A stretch of DNA of 64,000 nt from Aquirufa lenticrescens. GTDB lineage: Bacteria; Bacteroidota; Bacteroidia; Cytophagales; Spirosomataceae. Below are positions 32,842-43,100 of this stretch, one piece after another. The DNA lies in assembly GCF_019916085.1 (NCBI RefSeq), contig NZ_CP049834.1, positions 1,564,501-1,628,500 of the forward strand, read 5' to 3'. Positions within the stretch are counted from its first letter, which is position 1. Every line of letters starts with the position of its first letter. The notes beneath the pieces were generated by a model. That model had not been told where the DNA came from, searched no databases, and saw only the letters and a list, made by a program, of their open reading frames with translations. Both the position numbers and the translations under genes were made by a program.

Positions 32842-33133
32842 TGTTCGTAGGCTTTAGGGATAAGAAAAGAAATAGGCTGGCTACACCGATGATGGCAGCC
32901 ACAATGAAATAACCGATGAAGCGACTTTCTAATGCCTCGTTTATCCATTCTGATCCTCCCAAAAGAAGGAAAAATAGGGTTATCCCGAAACCTGTCGCGA
33001 CAAGGAAAAGTTTGAAAATCCGGATAAAGATTTCTTCTAGTTTTTCCTGAATATCTAACTTGATTATCTCAAATTGAGTTTTGAGATAGTCTGTTATTAA
33101 TTCAACTAGGCGATTGTTTTCGAAAAAACCCAT
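32828..33133 (-). CDS. Holin-superfamily-like small membrane protein
   Basis: The 101-residue protein has a helical N-terminal half (LVELITDYLKTQFEIIKLDIQEKLEEIFIRI) and two membrane helices, as in the Actinobacterial holin-X / DUF1469 family, often called phage-holin-like but present in normal chromosomes. Membrane stress response is the usual guess. It is not proof of a prophage. It lies 3 bp after the TraR/DksA-like gene. Confidence 0.7.
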   Translation of the reverse strand: MGFFENNRLVELITDYLKTQFEIIKLDIQEKLEEIFIRIFKLFLVATGFGITLFFLLLGGSEWINEALESRFIGYFIVAAIIGVASLFLFLSLKPTNNESE

Positions 33134-33136
33134 GGT

Positions 33137-33520
33137 TTATTTTTGCTTTAACTTCGCTTCAATCGAGTGTTGTGTGTGCGGTACTAGACGCAAACGTTCT
33201 TTGGAAATTAACTTGCCTGAATCAATACAAACTCCGTATGTCCCATTCTTTATGCGCATTAAGGCATTTTCCAGGTTCTTAGCGAACTTTTGCTGACGAA
33301 CAGCTAATTGATTTAAGTTTTCTTTCTCCGCGGTGTCAGCACCATCTTCCATCACTTTCGAGTTTCCGGAAGTTGCGTCTGTCCCTGTGTCGTTTTTCTT
33401 GCTTAATGATTCTCTTAAATACTTTAATTCAGCATTCGTATCATCTAATTTAGCACGGATAATTTCTTCAAACTCTTTTAATTCTTCGGCAGAGTATCTT
33501 TGTTTTTCTTCGTTTGCCAT
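33137..33520 (-). CDS. TraR/DksA-family protein lacking the full zinc-finger cysteines
   Basis: The 127-residue protein has an N-terminal coiled coil (residues ~10-95) and the DksA-like end NGTYGVCIDSGKLISKERLRLVPHTQHSIEAK. In this end only one Cys is kept; the remaining three cysteines of the C4 finger are replaced. DksA and TraR proteins bind the secondary channel of RNA polymerase and adjust transcription; loss of cysteines is known in several Bacteroidota homologues. It leads a small stress-like operon. Confidence 0.82.
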   Translation of the reverse strand: MANEEKQRYSAEELKEFEEIIRAKLDDTNAELKYLRESLSKKNDTGTDATSGNSKVMEDGADTAEKENLNQLAVRQQKFAKNLENALMRIKNGTYGVCIDSGKLISKERLRLVPHTQHSIEAKLKQK

Positions 33521-33614
33521 AAATCTATCTAAATTGTAGTCTTTTACCTTTATACAAATATAAAAAGGCTAAGCTTAATAAGGTAATGATTCGGATAAAA
33601 TCTGTGACAAATTT

Positions 33615-34172
33615 TTAGTCTCTGTCTTTCAGGGGCTTAAGCCAATCTATATAGCCTTTTAGGGCCAAAACTATAAATACTCCGTAGAGCGCAGCCGTCC
33701 CATATAAGCCTTTGTTTAAGTACATGCCTACGTAAACGATGTCCACTCCAATCCAGACAATCCAGTTTTCGATTTTGCGTCTTGTTGCCAGCCAAGTCCC
33801 CAAAATACTTAGGCCGGTTAGGGTAGCATCTAGAAAGGGAAAACTCACAGAAGGGAAATACTGCAGATGCAAAAAGCCAGATCCTGCGCCGAAAAGCAAA
33901 GCCACCACTAATCCTACCAATAAGGCTTGTAGGTTCGATTTCTCTGGCATCCAATTTTGCTCCGAACGCGACCAAGTCCACCAGCCATAAAGGGCCATTA
34001 GGATGAAGAAGCCCTGTAATTCCATATCGGAATACAGACCATTTTGATAAAAAACGTACCCGTAAAGGCCTGAGGCAATGATGTTGCACGCCCAAGCCAG
34101 ACTTTTCTTCGCCATACTGAGAAGTACGCCACTTAAAGAAGCGATGATGGCTAAAATTTCGACAGCGCTCAT
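33615..34172 (-). CDS. pnuC: Nicotinamide riboside transporter PnuC
   Basis: The 185-residue protein has about seven membrane helices. PnuC proteins carry nicotinamide riboside (sometimes thiamin) by facilitated diffusion; binding-site features are WTW in YGWWTWSRS and IENWIVWIGVDIVYVGMYLNKGLYGTA. ATG at 34172 overlaps the nth stop (ATGA); the longer frame inside nth is unlikely. Its length fits the family. The product may be thiamin-specific, as no riboswitch is seen to decide. Confidence 0.88.
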   Translation of the reverse strand: MSAVEILAIIASLSGVLLSMAKKSLAWACNIIASGLYGYVFYQNGLYSDMELQGFFILMALYGWWTWSRSEQNWMPEKSNLQALLVGLVVALLFGAGSGFLHLQYFPSVSFPFLDATLTGLSILGTWLATRRKIENWIVWIGVDIVYVGMYLNKGLYGTAALYGVFIVLALKGYIDWLKPLKDRD

Positions 34173-34816
34173 TTCTTCTGGTTTTTCTCGTAAAAGGCGC
34201 AGAAATGGGTGATATCGCATTTCGTACACTGTGGAGTTCTAGCTAAACAAACATAGCGACCATGCAAAATCAACCAATGGTGAGCCGCCGCGATCACTTC
34301 GTCTGGCAAATTTTTAATCAAAGCCATCTCCACTTTCAAAGGGGTGTTAGCTGTCTTAGGGACTAATCCCAGTCGCTGAGATACCCGAAAAACGTGGGTG
34401 TCCACCGCCATCGCGGGTTGGTTGTAGATGACGGAGGCAATGACGTTCGCGGTTTTTCTGCCTACGCCGGGTAAACTTTGCAAGTCTTCCATCGTTTCAG
34501 GTACTTCGCCGGCGAATTGGTCGGTAATTTTTTGGCCTAAACCTAGGAGGTGTTTTGCCTTATTATTCGGATAAGAAACTGAGCGGATGTAAGAGAAAAT
34601 CTCTTCTACGCTCGAATCTGCGAGGGATTTAGCGTCAGGAAAACGTTTGAATAGGGCAGGAGTGACTTGGTTGATGCGTTTATCCGTGCATTGAGCAGAA
34701 AGAACGACCGCGACTAATAATTCAAAAGGGTTCGAATAATGTAATTCGGTTTCCGCCTCGGGAAAACGAGTGGAAAAATGTTCTACAAACGCCTTAAATC
34801 GTTCCTTCTTTACCAT
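34169..34816 (-). CDS. nth: Endonuclease III (DNA glycosylase/AP lyase)
   Basis: The 215-residue base excision repair enzyme removes oxidised pyrimidines and cleaves AP sites. It shows the helix-hairpin-helix LQSLPGVGRKTANVI with the catalytic Lys, VDTHVFRVSQRLGL with the catalytic Asp, and the C-terminal [4Fe-4S] site C-x6-C-x2-C-x5-C (CLARTPQCTKCDITHFC). It overlaps the DUF2752 gene by 1 bp and pnuC by 4 bp. Confidence 0.96.
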   Translation of the reverse strand: MVKKERFKAFVEHFSTRFPEAETELHYSNPFELLVAVVLSAQCTDKRINQVTPALFKRFPDAKSLADSSVEEIFSYIRSVSYPNNKAKHLLGLGQKITDQFAGEVPETMEDLQSLPGVGRKTANVIASVIYNQPAMAVDTHVFRVSQRLGLVPKTANTPLKVEMALIKNLPDEVIAAAHHWLILHGRYVCLARTPQCTKCDITHFCAFYEKNQKK

Positions 34817-35175
34817 TATAAGCCTTTATATATCGTCCAAAACCAATTTAAAACTACCAAACCTATCAAAAAAGCGGCGACCATGGGCTGGCGACACTTT
34901 TTCTCCACCCAAAGATACAGTCTAAATACGCGATCGCCACGCGTCAATAGGTCTAAAATAACAATAATCGGCAATAACATGGCTGCACCTACGATGATTC
35001 CAAGAGGGTTTCCATGGTTGAAATCCCCTACTATAAAGCGCGTCGTTCCGCAAGCGGGACATGGAATGCCTGTGAGGGTTTTGAAGAAACAAGTAAACTC
35101 AAATCCGGTCCAAAGGTACAAATAGCCGGTAAGGCAAGCGAGTAAAATCGTAAAATAGAGCTTATTGCGGCTCAT
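34816..35175 (-). CDS. DUF2752 membrane protein
   Basis: The 119-residue protein has three membrane helices and the DUF2752 signature PCPACGTTR at about residue 40. The function is unknown. TM2-type and DUF2752 proteins are often neighbours in Bacteroidota. It overlaps its neighbours by one base at both ends. Confidence 0.85.
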   Translation of the reverse strand: MSRNKLYFTILLACLTGYLYLWTGFEFTCFFKTLTGIPCPACGTTRFIVGDFNHGNPLGIIVGAAMLLPIIVILDLLTRGDRVFRLYLWVEKKCRQPMVAAFLIGLVVLNWFWTIYKGL

Positions 35176-35513
35176 TAGGCAAGGTAAGGTTGCATTCGCT
35201 TGAAATTTCGATCACGTGTAGCATCCATGATTAAAAACCAATCGACGACTGTCCAAACTCCTAATCCACCACATGTAAGCAGTTTTGCAATCCCAAGACC
35301 AGTGTCACCAATCAAAAACCGATCAATTCCAAAATGGCCACCCACGATGGAAACGATCAATGAAACGGTTGGGTCTTTTAAGTTGACATTTAGTAACATA
35401 CCCCAGTTGGAATCATCCAATGCGAGTAATTTTTCTCTAATGAATGACAAATGATGCGTTTCGAAACTCTTCGCATGAGTCATGATGAATAAGTCAACTT
35501 TAGCTGCGTCCAT
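35175..35513 (-). CDS. TM2-domain protein
   Basis: The 112-residue protein has a helical N-terminal part and a C-terminal TM2 domain: two helices joined by a short loop with GHFGIDRFLIGDTGLGIAKLLT and GVWTVVDWFLI. The role is unknown. It is the first gene of the TM2-DUF2752-nth-pnuC operon. Confidence 0.9.
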   Translation of the reverse strand: MDAAKVDLFIMTHAKSFETHHLSFIREKLLALDDSNWGMLLNVNLKDPTVSLIVSIVGGHFGIDRFLIGDTGLGIAKLLTCGGLGVWTVVDWFLIMDATRDRNFKRMQPYLA

Positions 35514-35555
35514 AGGATTTGATTTTTTTTAAAATTAGCGAGATTTTTCGAATAA

Positions 35556-35584
35556 AAAAGCCCCTAGTGCGCTAGGGGCTTTTT
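35556..35584 (-). terminator. Terminator of the ECF sigma operon
   Basis: The stem AAAAGCCCCTAG / CTAGGGGCTTTT lies over the last codons of the small gene at 35564; its stop codon TAG is part of the stem. Confidence 0.85.
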
Positions 35585-35779
35585 GCTTTTTCGAGCATGC
35601 TCGATAATTTTTTCTAAACTCCTTTCGGAGGGCTCAGTATAAGCCGAGTTCAGCAAGTTCTGGACCTGTTTTAAACGAGCAAGCTCTTGCTTCTCGTCTT
35701 CATTTAATGTTTGCTGGAACCCTATTTCAGGTTCATAAAGGTGTTTAATCAGGTCATTCGGGGTAGAGTTTTTTGTCAT
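35564..35779 (-). CDS. Small protein after ECF sigma factor, possible anti-sigma
   Basis: The 71-residue charged protein has no membrane segment; it is largely helical (LNEDEKQELARLKQVQNLLNSAY and SERSLEKIIEHARKS). ATG at 35779 lies inside the end of the sigma gene (26-bp overlap), so translation is coupled. It has the place of an anti-sigma factor but no recognisable zinc-binding anti-sigma motif. Its stop codon is in the terminator stem. Confidence 0.6.
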   Translation of the reverse strand: MTKNSTPNDLIKHLYEPEIGFQQTLNEDEKQELARLKQVQNLLNSAYTEPSERSLEKIIEHARKSKKPLAH

Positions 35780-36353
35780 AGGCAAGGTTTTGTTTCTCTA
35801 ACATTTTTCGCAGGTTAATGAGCGCATAACGCATGCGCCCTAGTGCGGTATTGATACTAACGTTGGTTAAATCGGCAATTTCTTGGAAGCTCAATTCTTC
35901 ATAATGACGCATGACAAGCACTTCGCGCTGCTCAATGGGAAGTTTTTTTATCAAGTCCCTGATATTAACGATCAAATCTTCTTTTAATTGTTTATCCTCC
36001 GAACTTTCTTCTGCAAATTGAAAACTGTTCCACAAAGGCGAGCCATCGTCTAACACAATTTTGGGATAACGCTTCTCCTTTCGGAAGTGATCAATCGCCA
36101 TATTGTGTGCAATGCGTACGATCCAAGGAAGGAATTTCCCCTCTTCGTTATACTTGCCTTGGTTGATGACGTCCAAAGCTTTGATATAGGTTTCTTGTAA
36201 AAGATCTTCCGCGATGTAGCGGTCCTTTACAATTAAATAAATAGTCGTGTATACTTTTGATTTACTACGATTTAGTAGCGTTTCGAATGCCTTAGAATCA
36301 CCTTGTATGTAGGCAGAAATTAACGCTGCATCATTAACGGGTATTTTGCTCAT
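35754..36353 (-). CDS. ECF RNA polymerase sigma factor
   Basis: The 199-residue RpoE-like sigma has region 2 (DRYIAEDLLQETYIKALDVINQGKY), then PWIVRIAHNMAIDHFRKEKR, and region 4 (LPIEQREVLVMRHYEELSFQEIADLTNVSINTALGRMRYAL). Both DNA-binding regions are complete. It is followed by a small overlapping partner gene. The regulon is unknown. Confidence 0.93.
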   Translation of the reverse strand: MSKIPVNDAALISAYIQGDSKAFETLLNRSKSKVYTTIYLIVKDRYIAEDLLQETYIKALDVINQGKYNEEGKFLPWIVRIAHNMAIDHFRKEKRYPKIVLDDGSPLWNSFQFAEESSEDKQLKEDLIVNIRDLIKKLPIEQREVLVMRHYEELSFQEIADLTNVSINTALGRMRYALINLRKMLEKQNLAYDKKLYPE

Positions 36354-36545
36354 AAAAAAGTAAAATGGTTAATGTAGAGGTTTATCTCATGCAGTAGGGT
36401 CTAAATGGGCGAATTGATTGTGACGCAATATGATAGAAATCTTTTTTACATCCAAAATTTTAATCGATTTTGAATAAAATTGAGTGACAAAATTTGGAAG
36501 CTCATTTTAATCCTTAATTTTGGATTCCTAAACTTTAAAGAAAAA
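36354..36545. other. Intergenic region between ECF sigma and repeat protein genes
   Basis: No gene is seen in this divergent region. It must hold both promoters; the region before 36546 is AT-rich. Confidence 0.4.
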
Positions 36546-37160
36546 ATGAAAAATCTACGTTCTGTTGTGTCAGCTTTGGCCCTGACTTGTTTGGCCTTCG
36601 TTTCTAATGCTCAAAAAGCCGCTGATTATGCTGGTGAATACACCATGAGCGATAATCCTTACGTGAAAGTCTTGAAATTAGCAGACAAAGAAGGTAAGTT
36701 AATTATGTCCGCAGAAGGTTTTCCTGATACAGAATTAACGGCTGGTTCTAAGCCTGATGCCTTTGTATTAGGTGGAATGGGTGGCGATATCACTTTTACA
36801 CGTGAAGGTGGTGCGGTAACTAAATTGAAAATTGAAGCCCAAGGTCAAACATTAGAAGGTGTAAAAGCAGGCGCTGCGGCAACTGGAGCATCTGAATATG
36901 CAGCGACTTTCAAAATGGCTGATAACGAATACGTGAAGAAAATGATTGTCGTTTCTAAAGATGGCAAATTATTGATCTCGTCTGATTCGAATCCATCTGA
37001 AGGAGCGGTTTTAACACCGGCATCTACACCAGATACGTTTGCTGCTACTTTGCAAGGTTATGAGGCGGAAATTACGTTTGGCCGTGCGGCTGGAAAAGTA
37101 AAAACCATCAAATTATCTGTAGCTGGTGGTGCAGTCGTATTAACTGGAGATGTAGAGTAA
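36546..37160 (+). CDS. Secreted two-repeat beta-rich protein
   Basis: The 204-residue protein has a signal peptide (MKNLRSVVSALALTCLAFVSNAQ). The mature part is two related units of about 85 residues: YAGEYTMSDNPYVKVLKLADKEGKLIMSAEG... and YAATFKMADNEYVKKMIVVSKDGKLLISSDS.... Such units look like the small beta domain of DUF3471-type proteins. Its role is unknown. It has its own terminator and is divergent from the sigma operon. Confidence 0.7.
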   Translation: MKNLRSVVSALALTCLAFVSNAQKAADYAGEYTMSDNPYVKVLKLADKEGKLIMSAEGFPDTELTAGSKPDAFVLGGMGGDITFTREGGAVTKLKIEAQGQTLEGVKAGAAATGASEYAATFKMADNEYVKKMIVVSKDGKLLISSDSNPSEGAVLTPASTPDTFAATLQGYEAEITFGRAAGKVKTIKLSVAGGAVVLTGDVE

Positions 37161-37177
37161 TTTATTCTCCATTCATA

Positions 37178-37212
37178 AAAAAGGGCTTCGTTATGTAACG
37201 AAGCCCTTTTTT
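37178..37212. terminator. Bidirectional terminator between repeat protein and pdxJ
   Basis: The 13-bp stem AAGGGCTTCGTTA / TAACGAAGCCCTT has loop TG and flanking A and T runs. Confidence 0.92.
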
Positions 37213-37928
37213 TATTTCAATTGTCTGCGGTAGAGTTGAATCGTATTCTCTAAGCCGTAATACAAGGCATCACAAATGAGTGCATGTCCGATGGAGACTT
37301 CGTCCAGTGGATTTACGTTTGCCTGGAAAAAGGCTAGATTCTCTAAACTTAAATCGTGGCCTGCATTAATGCCTAATCCTATTTGGTGGGCTTTAAAGGC
37401 TGCTTTTCTGTAAGCTGCAACGGCTTGCGTTGGATTGTTAGGAAAATCATTCGCATACGGTTCCGTATATAATTCGATGCGATCTGTGCCTGTCGTTGCA
37501 GCGGCCTCAACCATTTCCAAAACTGGGTCCACGAAAATGGAAGTGCGGATGCCGGCTTCCTTAAACGGCGCTATCAATCGTTTCAATAACTCTTGGTGTT
37601 GAATGGTGTCCCAGCCGTGGTTGGAGGTGATTTGGCCTAAAGCATCAGGAACTAAGGTCACTTGCTCCGGTTTAACCGCTAAAACCAATTCCACAAAAGA
37701 GGCTTCCATCGGATTTCCTTCTATGTTAAACTCCGTCGTCACCGCTTCTTTCAAGGCGTACACATCTGCATAGCGAATATGACGTTCATCTGGACGCGGA
37801 TGCACCGTAATACCCTGTGCGCCAAAACGTTCGCAATCCAACGCCACCTGGATCAGATCCGGGTTATTACCACCTCGCGAGTTACGCAAGGTGGCAATTT
37901 TATTAATATTGACGCTGAGTCTAGTCAT
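37212..37928 (-). CDS. pdxJ: Pyridoxine 5'-phosphate synthase
   Basis: The 238-residue TIM-barrel enzyme condenses 1-deoxyxylulose-5-phosphate and 3-amino-2-oxopropyl phosphate to pyridoxine phosphate, the last ring-forming step of DXP-dependent vitamin B6 synthesis. Visible motifs are [30 protein letters not shown] with catalytic His, FNIEGNP with catalytic Glu and [14 protein letters not shown]. Its ATG overlaps the asd stop by 1 bp. Confidence 0.97.
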   Translation of the reverse strand: MTRLSVNINKIATLRNSRGGNNPDLIQVALDCERFGAQGITVHPRPDERHIRYADVYALKEAVTTEFNIEGNPMEASFVELVLAVKPEQVTLVPDALGQITSNHGWDTIQHQELLKRLIAPFKEAGIRTSIFVDPVLEMVEAAATTGTDRIELYTEPYANDFPNNPTQAVAAYRKAAFKAHQIGLGINAGHDLSLENLAFFQANVNPLDEVSIGHALICDALYYGLENTIQLYRRQLK

Positions 37929-38920
37929 TAGATCAAATGGTGTGCCGCTAGGTATTCTGCGATCTGAACTGCATTCGTAGCCGCTCCTTTACGCAAGTTA
38001 TCAGCAACGATCCAAAGATTCAAGGAGTTCTTTTGAGATTCATCGCGGCGAATACGTCCTACAAAAACCTCGTCTTTTCCGTGTGCCGTGATTGGCATCG
38101 GATACAATAAGTTTTTCGGGTCGTCTTGAACGATAATTCCCTCTTCTTTTTCTAAGATAGCACGAACTTCAGCTAAATCGAAATCGTTTTCGAACTCGAT
38201 GTTTACTGCTTCTGAGTGTCCACCGATCGTAGGGATACGAACCGTTGTAGCTGTCACCTTGATGGAGTCGTCCATCATGATTTTGTTCGTTTCTAATATC
38301 ATCTTCATCTCCTCTTTCGTGTAGCCATTATCTTGGAAAACATCGATGTGAGGAAGAACGTTCAAGTCAATTTTATGTGGATACACTTTCGCATAATCCG
38401 TTTTTCCAGCGCGCTCATCGAATAATTGATCGACCGCCGCTTTTCCTGTTCCCGTTACGGATTGGTAAGTGGAAACGACCACACGCTTGATTTTGTATTT
38501 TTTGTGCAAAGGATTTAACACGACTACCATTTGGATGGTCGAGCAATTCGGGTTTGCAATAATTTTATCTGCTGGAGTTAATGTGCTCGCATTGATTTCA
38601 GGGACGACTAATTTCTTAGTAGGGTCCATACGCCAAGCGGAGGAGTTATCCACTACGGTGATGCCGGCCGCCGCAAATTGCGGAGCTATCTCTAATGAAC
38701 TGCTTCCACCTGCAGAGAAAATGGCCACGTTTGGTTTCATCGAAATCGCTGTTTCGTAACCTACCACCGTGAAGTCTTGGCCTTTAAAATTCACCTTTTT
38801 ACCGATCGAACGCTCGGATGCTACCGGGATTAACTCCGTAACAGGAAAATTTCTTTCCGCTAATACTTTCAAAATTTCTCCGCCTACTAGTCCAGTGGCG
38901 CCTACAACTGCAACTTTCAT
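37928..38920 (-). CDS. asd: Aspartate-semialdehyde dehydrogenase
   Basis: The 330-residue enzyme makes aspartate semialdehyde from aspartyl phosphate, a branch point for lysine, threonine, methionine and diaminopimelate. The N-terminal NADP motif is [15 protein letters not shown]; the catalytic Cys is in [10 protein letters not shown] at about residue 130, and the active-site His is in [16 protein letters not shown]. It overlaps pdxJ by 1 bp. Confidence 0.97.
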   Translation of the reverse strand: MKVAVVGATGLVGGEILKVLAERNFPVTELIPVASERSIGKKVNFKGQDFTVVGYETAISMKPNVAIFSAGGSSSLEIAPQFAAAGITVVDNSSAWRMDPTKKLVVPEINASTLTPADKIIANPNCSTIQMVVVLNPLHKKYKIKRVVVSTYQSVTGTGKAAVDQLFDERAGKTDYAKVYPHKIDLNVLPHIDVFQDNGYTKEEMKMILETNKIMMDDSIKVTATTVRIPTIGGHSEAVNIEFENDFDLAEVRAILEKEEGIIVQDDPKNLLYPMPITAHGKDEVFVGRIRRDESQKNSLNLWIVADNLRKGAATNAVQIAEYLAAHHLI

Positions 38921-38930
38921 TCTATTTATT

Positions 38931-39413
38931 TTATAATGGATATGTGATTCCTACTGATACTCCTGTTTGCCCCGAGGAGCTTAATTTTAGGCCCATTTGA
39001 GCCTTACTTAATTCATTATATCGTTTTAACGCTTTGTTGAAGTGTCTATTACTAACGGTTCCAATGTAGACGTTTGCTAAGGCCACGCCGCCCACCGCTG
39101 ACCAGTAAAAGCCTTCTGATATGCTTCCTTTACTCAAATAAGTAGAAAAAGCGAACACAGTGGAGAAACCGGCTAACCAGCTAGAAAGTTTACGTTGACG
39201 TTTGAATTTCAAGAATTCGACGTTGACTTCTGGGTCTCTGGCCTCCATTAAAGGTATTTGTAAGGCCAAAGGATGGTCAACCAATTGCCTGTCATACATA
39301 AATCTCCTCGTCCAAATTCCTTGCACTTCTTCGATCGGGAGTAATTTCTTCTCCTGCGCCATAGCGCCGCTAAAGGCGAGTAGAAAAAAGAAAAGTAAGC
39401 TCCTGATTTTCAA
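38931..39413 (-). CDS. Unknown exported protein with two hydrophobic segments
   Basis: The 160-residue protein has a signal peptide (MKIRSLLFFFLLAFSGAMAQ) and, between residues ~75 and 115, two hydrophobic helices. I do not recognise the family. It lies 10 bp upstream of asd, and may be expressed with asd and pdxJ. Confidence 0.65.
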   Translation of the reverse strand: MKIRSLLFFFLLAFSGAMAQEKKLLPIEEVQGIWTRRFMYDRQLVDHPLALQIPLMEARDPEVNVEFLKFKRQRKLSSWLAGFSTVFAFSTYLSKGSISEGFYWSAVGGVALANVYIGTVSNRHFNKALKRYNELSKAQMGLKLSSSGQTGVSVGITYPL

Positions 39414-39473
39414 AGCAAAGCTGGGATTTTAGCCTACAAAATTAGGGCTTAAAATGGGGAAACGAAAGGAAAA

Positions 39474-40010
39474 TTAGCGAAAATCGTACAATTTCGCCGG
39501 GCAAATCGCAATATCCAAAGGAATGTCGTGGCTTTCCACCTCCTCAATCAGGTCCACAGGATCGAAAAGACTGATGCCTATTTTTAGGCAATCTGGCCTG
39601 CAATTCAAAAGGTATCGATCATAAAAGCCTTTCCCATAGCCCACCCGGTTGCCTTTTAAATCAAAGGCTAAAAGTGGTAAGAGAATGATATCGAAATCGG
39701 TCGGTTTTACTACTGCGCCACCCACTGGTTCCGGAATGCCCCAAGCCGAGTTAGCGAACGTTTTCGAAAACGCCATCTCCATCGAACCTTCCGTGGCTGA
39801 AATAACACGTGGAAAAGCGAATTTGCCTTCGAGTGAATCTAAACTAATTTCATTTCGGTGGGGGATGGCTTTGAAACTGGCGATGGTTTTGCCGGGAATC
39901 AATAAAGGAGTCAAGGTTTCGATGACGCGCTGGGAGCGCTCACGGAATTCTTTTTCTCCCAGTTGTGTGCGCTGCGCCAACACTATTTTTCGAATCTCGG
40001 CCTTCTTCAT
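39474..40010 (-). CDS. 5-formyltetrahydrofolate cyclo-ligase
   Basis: The 178-residue enzyme converts 5-formyl-THF to 5,10-methenyl-THF with ATP. The C-terminal motif is complete: DIILLPLLAFDLKGNRVGYGKGFYDRYL. The N-terminal KAEIRKIVLAQR is also typical. ATG at 40010 is chosen over TTG at 40016. It is divergent from ileS. Confidence 0.93.
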   Translation of the reverse strand: MKKAEIRKIVLAQRTQLGEKEFRERSQRVIETLTPLLIPGKTIASFKAIPHRNEISLDSLEGKFAFPRVISATEGSMEMAFSKTFANSAWGIPEPVGGAVVKPTDFDIILLPLLAFDLKGNRVGYGKGFYDRYLLNCRPDCLKIGISLFDPVDLIEEVESHDIPLDIAICPAKLYDFR

Positions 40011-40074
40011 ATTCAAACCTAGTTAATTGCGTTCGGAATACAAATCTTCACGTGAGATGTTCCGTATAATTTTG

Positions 40075-40082
40075 TATTTTTG
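40075..40082 (+). promoter_or_regulatory. -7 promoter element of ileS
   Basis: TATTTTTG, a TAnnTTTG match, 42 bp before the ileS GTG. Confidence 0.45.
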
Positions 40083-40123
40083 CCTCAATTTTGCCAATTT
40101 TTTCATTTTAACCCCACACGTCT

Positions 40124-43100
40124 GTGAGCTTTAAGGAATACAAAAATTTAGATTACGCCGCTTTGGCAGATGAAATTCTAGATTTCTGGAACGCGAATAA
40201 CATCTTTGAAAAATCTATCTCCACTAGAGAGGGACAGCCTACGTTTACGTTTTTTGAAGGACCTCCTTCTGCGAACGGAACACCGGGGATTCACCACGTG
40301 ATGGCGCGGGCGATTAAGGATATTTTTTGCCGGTATCAAACCCTAAAAGGGAAACAGGTAAAGCGCAAAGGGGGCTGGGATACCCACGGTTTGCCAGTGG
40401 AATTGCAGGTGGAGAAAGAATTAGGCATTACAAAAGAAGATATTGGCAAGACGATTTCGGTCGAAGAATATAACAAGAAATGCCGCGAGACGGTGATGAA
40501 ATTCACTGATCAATGGAATAGTTTGACGGAGAAAATGGGTTACTGGGTGGATCTTGAAAACCCCTATGTGACCTACCAGGCGAACTATATTGAGAGCGTT
40601 TGGAACTTATTGAAGCGTTTATACGATCAAGGTTTATTATACAAAGGCTACACGATTCAACCGTATTCGCCAGCGGCGGGAACGGGTCTTTCGTCCCACG
40701 AATTGAACCAGCCGGGTTGCTACCGCGATGTGAAGGATACGTCCTTGACGGCGCAATTTAAGGCGATCAAGAACGCGAAATCCGAGTTTTTATTTGAGGC
40801 GTCAGGCGATGCGCCAGTCTATTTATTAGCTTGGACGACTACGCCTTGGACCTTGCCATCTAACACTGCTTTGACGGCTGGAAAGAATATTTCCTACGTG
40901 TTAGTGAAGACTTTTAATCCGTACACCTACGTGCCGGTTTATGTGGTGTTGGCCAAAGACTTAGTCAAAAACTACTTCCAATCAGCCGCTGAAAACAGCG
41001 ACTTTGCGGCTTACGAAGCAGCAGAGAAAAAGCCGCAGGCAATTCCATACGAGATCGTTGCAACTTGCAAAGGATCTGATTTAGAAGGAGTAGAATACGA
41101 GCAATTGATGCCGTATGTACAGCCATCGGCGCCAGCGTTCCGTGTGATTTTAGGAGATTTTGTGACGACAGAAGATGGAACGGGCATGGTGCATACCGCA
41201 CCGACTTTTGGAGCAGATGACTTTAGAGTGGCTGCCCAAAACAACATTCCAGCGCTTTTAATTACCGACGAAAACGGCAAAGAAGTGCCATTAGTAAATC
41301 GCCAAGGCCGTTTTGTGGCTCAGGTGACGGACTATGCTTTGGAACCCGTAAAAGAAGCTTACTTAACGGACGAAGAGAAAGAAGCAGAGCGCGTGAAGCA
41401 AGGCCGCGACAAATATTTGTCAGTGGATGAGCGCATCGCGATACAGTTAAAGACCGAAAATAAAGCCTTTAACGTACAGAAATTTGATCACCCGTATCCA
41501 CATTGCTGGAGAACGGACAAGCCGGTCTTGTATTATCCATTGGATTCCTGGTTCATCAAGACGACGGCGGTAAAAGATAAATTAATCGCCTTAAATAAGA
41601 CGATTCAGTGGAAACCGGAGTCGACTGGAACGGGTCGTTTCGGGAACTGGTTAGAGAATTTAGTGGACTGGAATTTATCCCGTTCTCGCTATTGGGGAAC
41701 GCCTTTACCTATTTGGCGGACGGAAGATGGTTCGGAGGAAATCTGTATCGGTTCTTTAGAGCAATTGAAAACGGAAATTGAGAAGGCGCAGGCTTCTGGG
41801 ACTTTAACCTCGACGCAATCAGCAGGTAACGCAGCTTTTTTAAAGGCTTTAGCGGCTGGAGAGGCAGACTTGCACCGCCCATTTGTGGATGAGGTATTCT
41901 TGCTTTCAGCGACAGGAAATGTTTTAACAAGGGAATTGGATTTGATCGACGTTTGGTTCGATTCAGGTGCGATGCCGTTTGCGCAATGGCACTATCCATT
42001 CGAAAATCAAGACGTATTTAAGCAGAGTTATCCGGCGGATTTCATTTCGGAAGGAGTGGATCAAACGCGTGGTTGGTTCTTTACACTGCATGCGATTTCG
42101 AGTATGGTGGAAGATTCTGTGGCGTTCAAGAATGTCGTTTCGACTGGATTGGTTTTGGACAAAAACGGAAACAAGATGTCCAAACGCCTAGGCAACGCCA
42201 TCGATCCATTCGAGACCTTGAAAGCCTACGGTGCGGATCCAACGCGCTGGTACATGATCACGAATGCGCAGCCTTGGGATAACTTGAAATTTGATTTAGC
42301 TGGGATTACGGAGGTGCGCAACAAGTTCTTTGGCACACTGACGAATACCTATAACTTCTTTGCTCTTTATGCTAATCTCGATGGATTCGTTCCGGCGGGC
42401 ATTAAAGAAGAGGACTTAACAGAATTAGATCGTTGGATTCTATCTAAATTAATGAATTTGATCGCGGAGGTCGATGAGGCTTTTGAGACGTATGAGCCTA
42501 CGAAAGCAGGTCGCGCGATTCAAGATTTCGTCTGTGATCACTTATCTAACTGGTATGTTCGTTTGTCACGCCGTCGCTTCTGGAATCCGGAAACGGCGAA
42601 TCAGGCGATCAACGCGGATAAACAAGCGGCTTACGAGACTTTATACCATTGTTTAGAGACGGTGGCACAATTAATGTCGCCGATCGCGCCGTTCTATGGT
42701 GAGTGGTTATACAAGAATTTGACGGGTAAAGAATCGGTTCACTTGACGCATTTTGCCAAAGTAAACCCAAGCCTACAAAACCCAGCATTAGAAACGTCGA
42801 TGGAATTAGCGCAAGGTATTTGTTCGCTGGTTCACTCGATTCGCAAGGTGCACCGCTTAAAAGTGCGTCAGCCCTTAGCGCAGGTATTAGTGCCGGTATT
42901 GCAAGAGTCGGTAAGAGACCAAATCCGTCGCGTGGAAGACCTGATTAAATCAGAGGTGAACGTGAAGGAAGTCAATTATTTGAATGACGCTTCTGGGGTA
43001 TTGAACAAGAAAGTGAAGCCTAATTTCAAGGCTTTAGGTCCTAAGTTTGGAAAAGATATGAAAGTGGTCGCGGAGGCCATCACGGGAATGTCATCGGACG

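Noticed and set aside
32828-33133. Prophage holin
   Set aside because: The holin-like family is common in normal chromosomes; no phage structural, lysis or integration genes are near.
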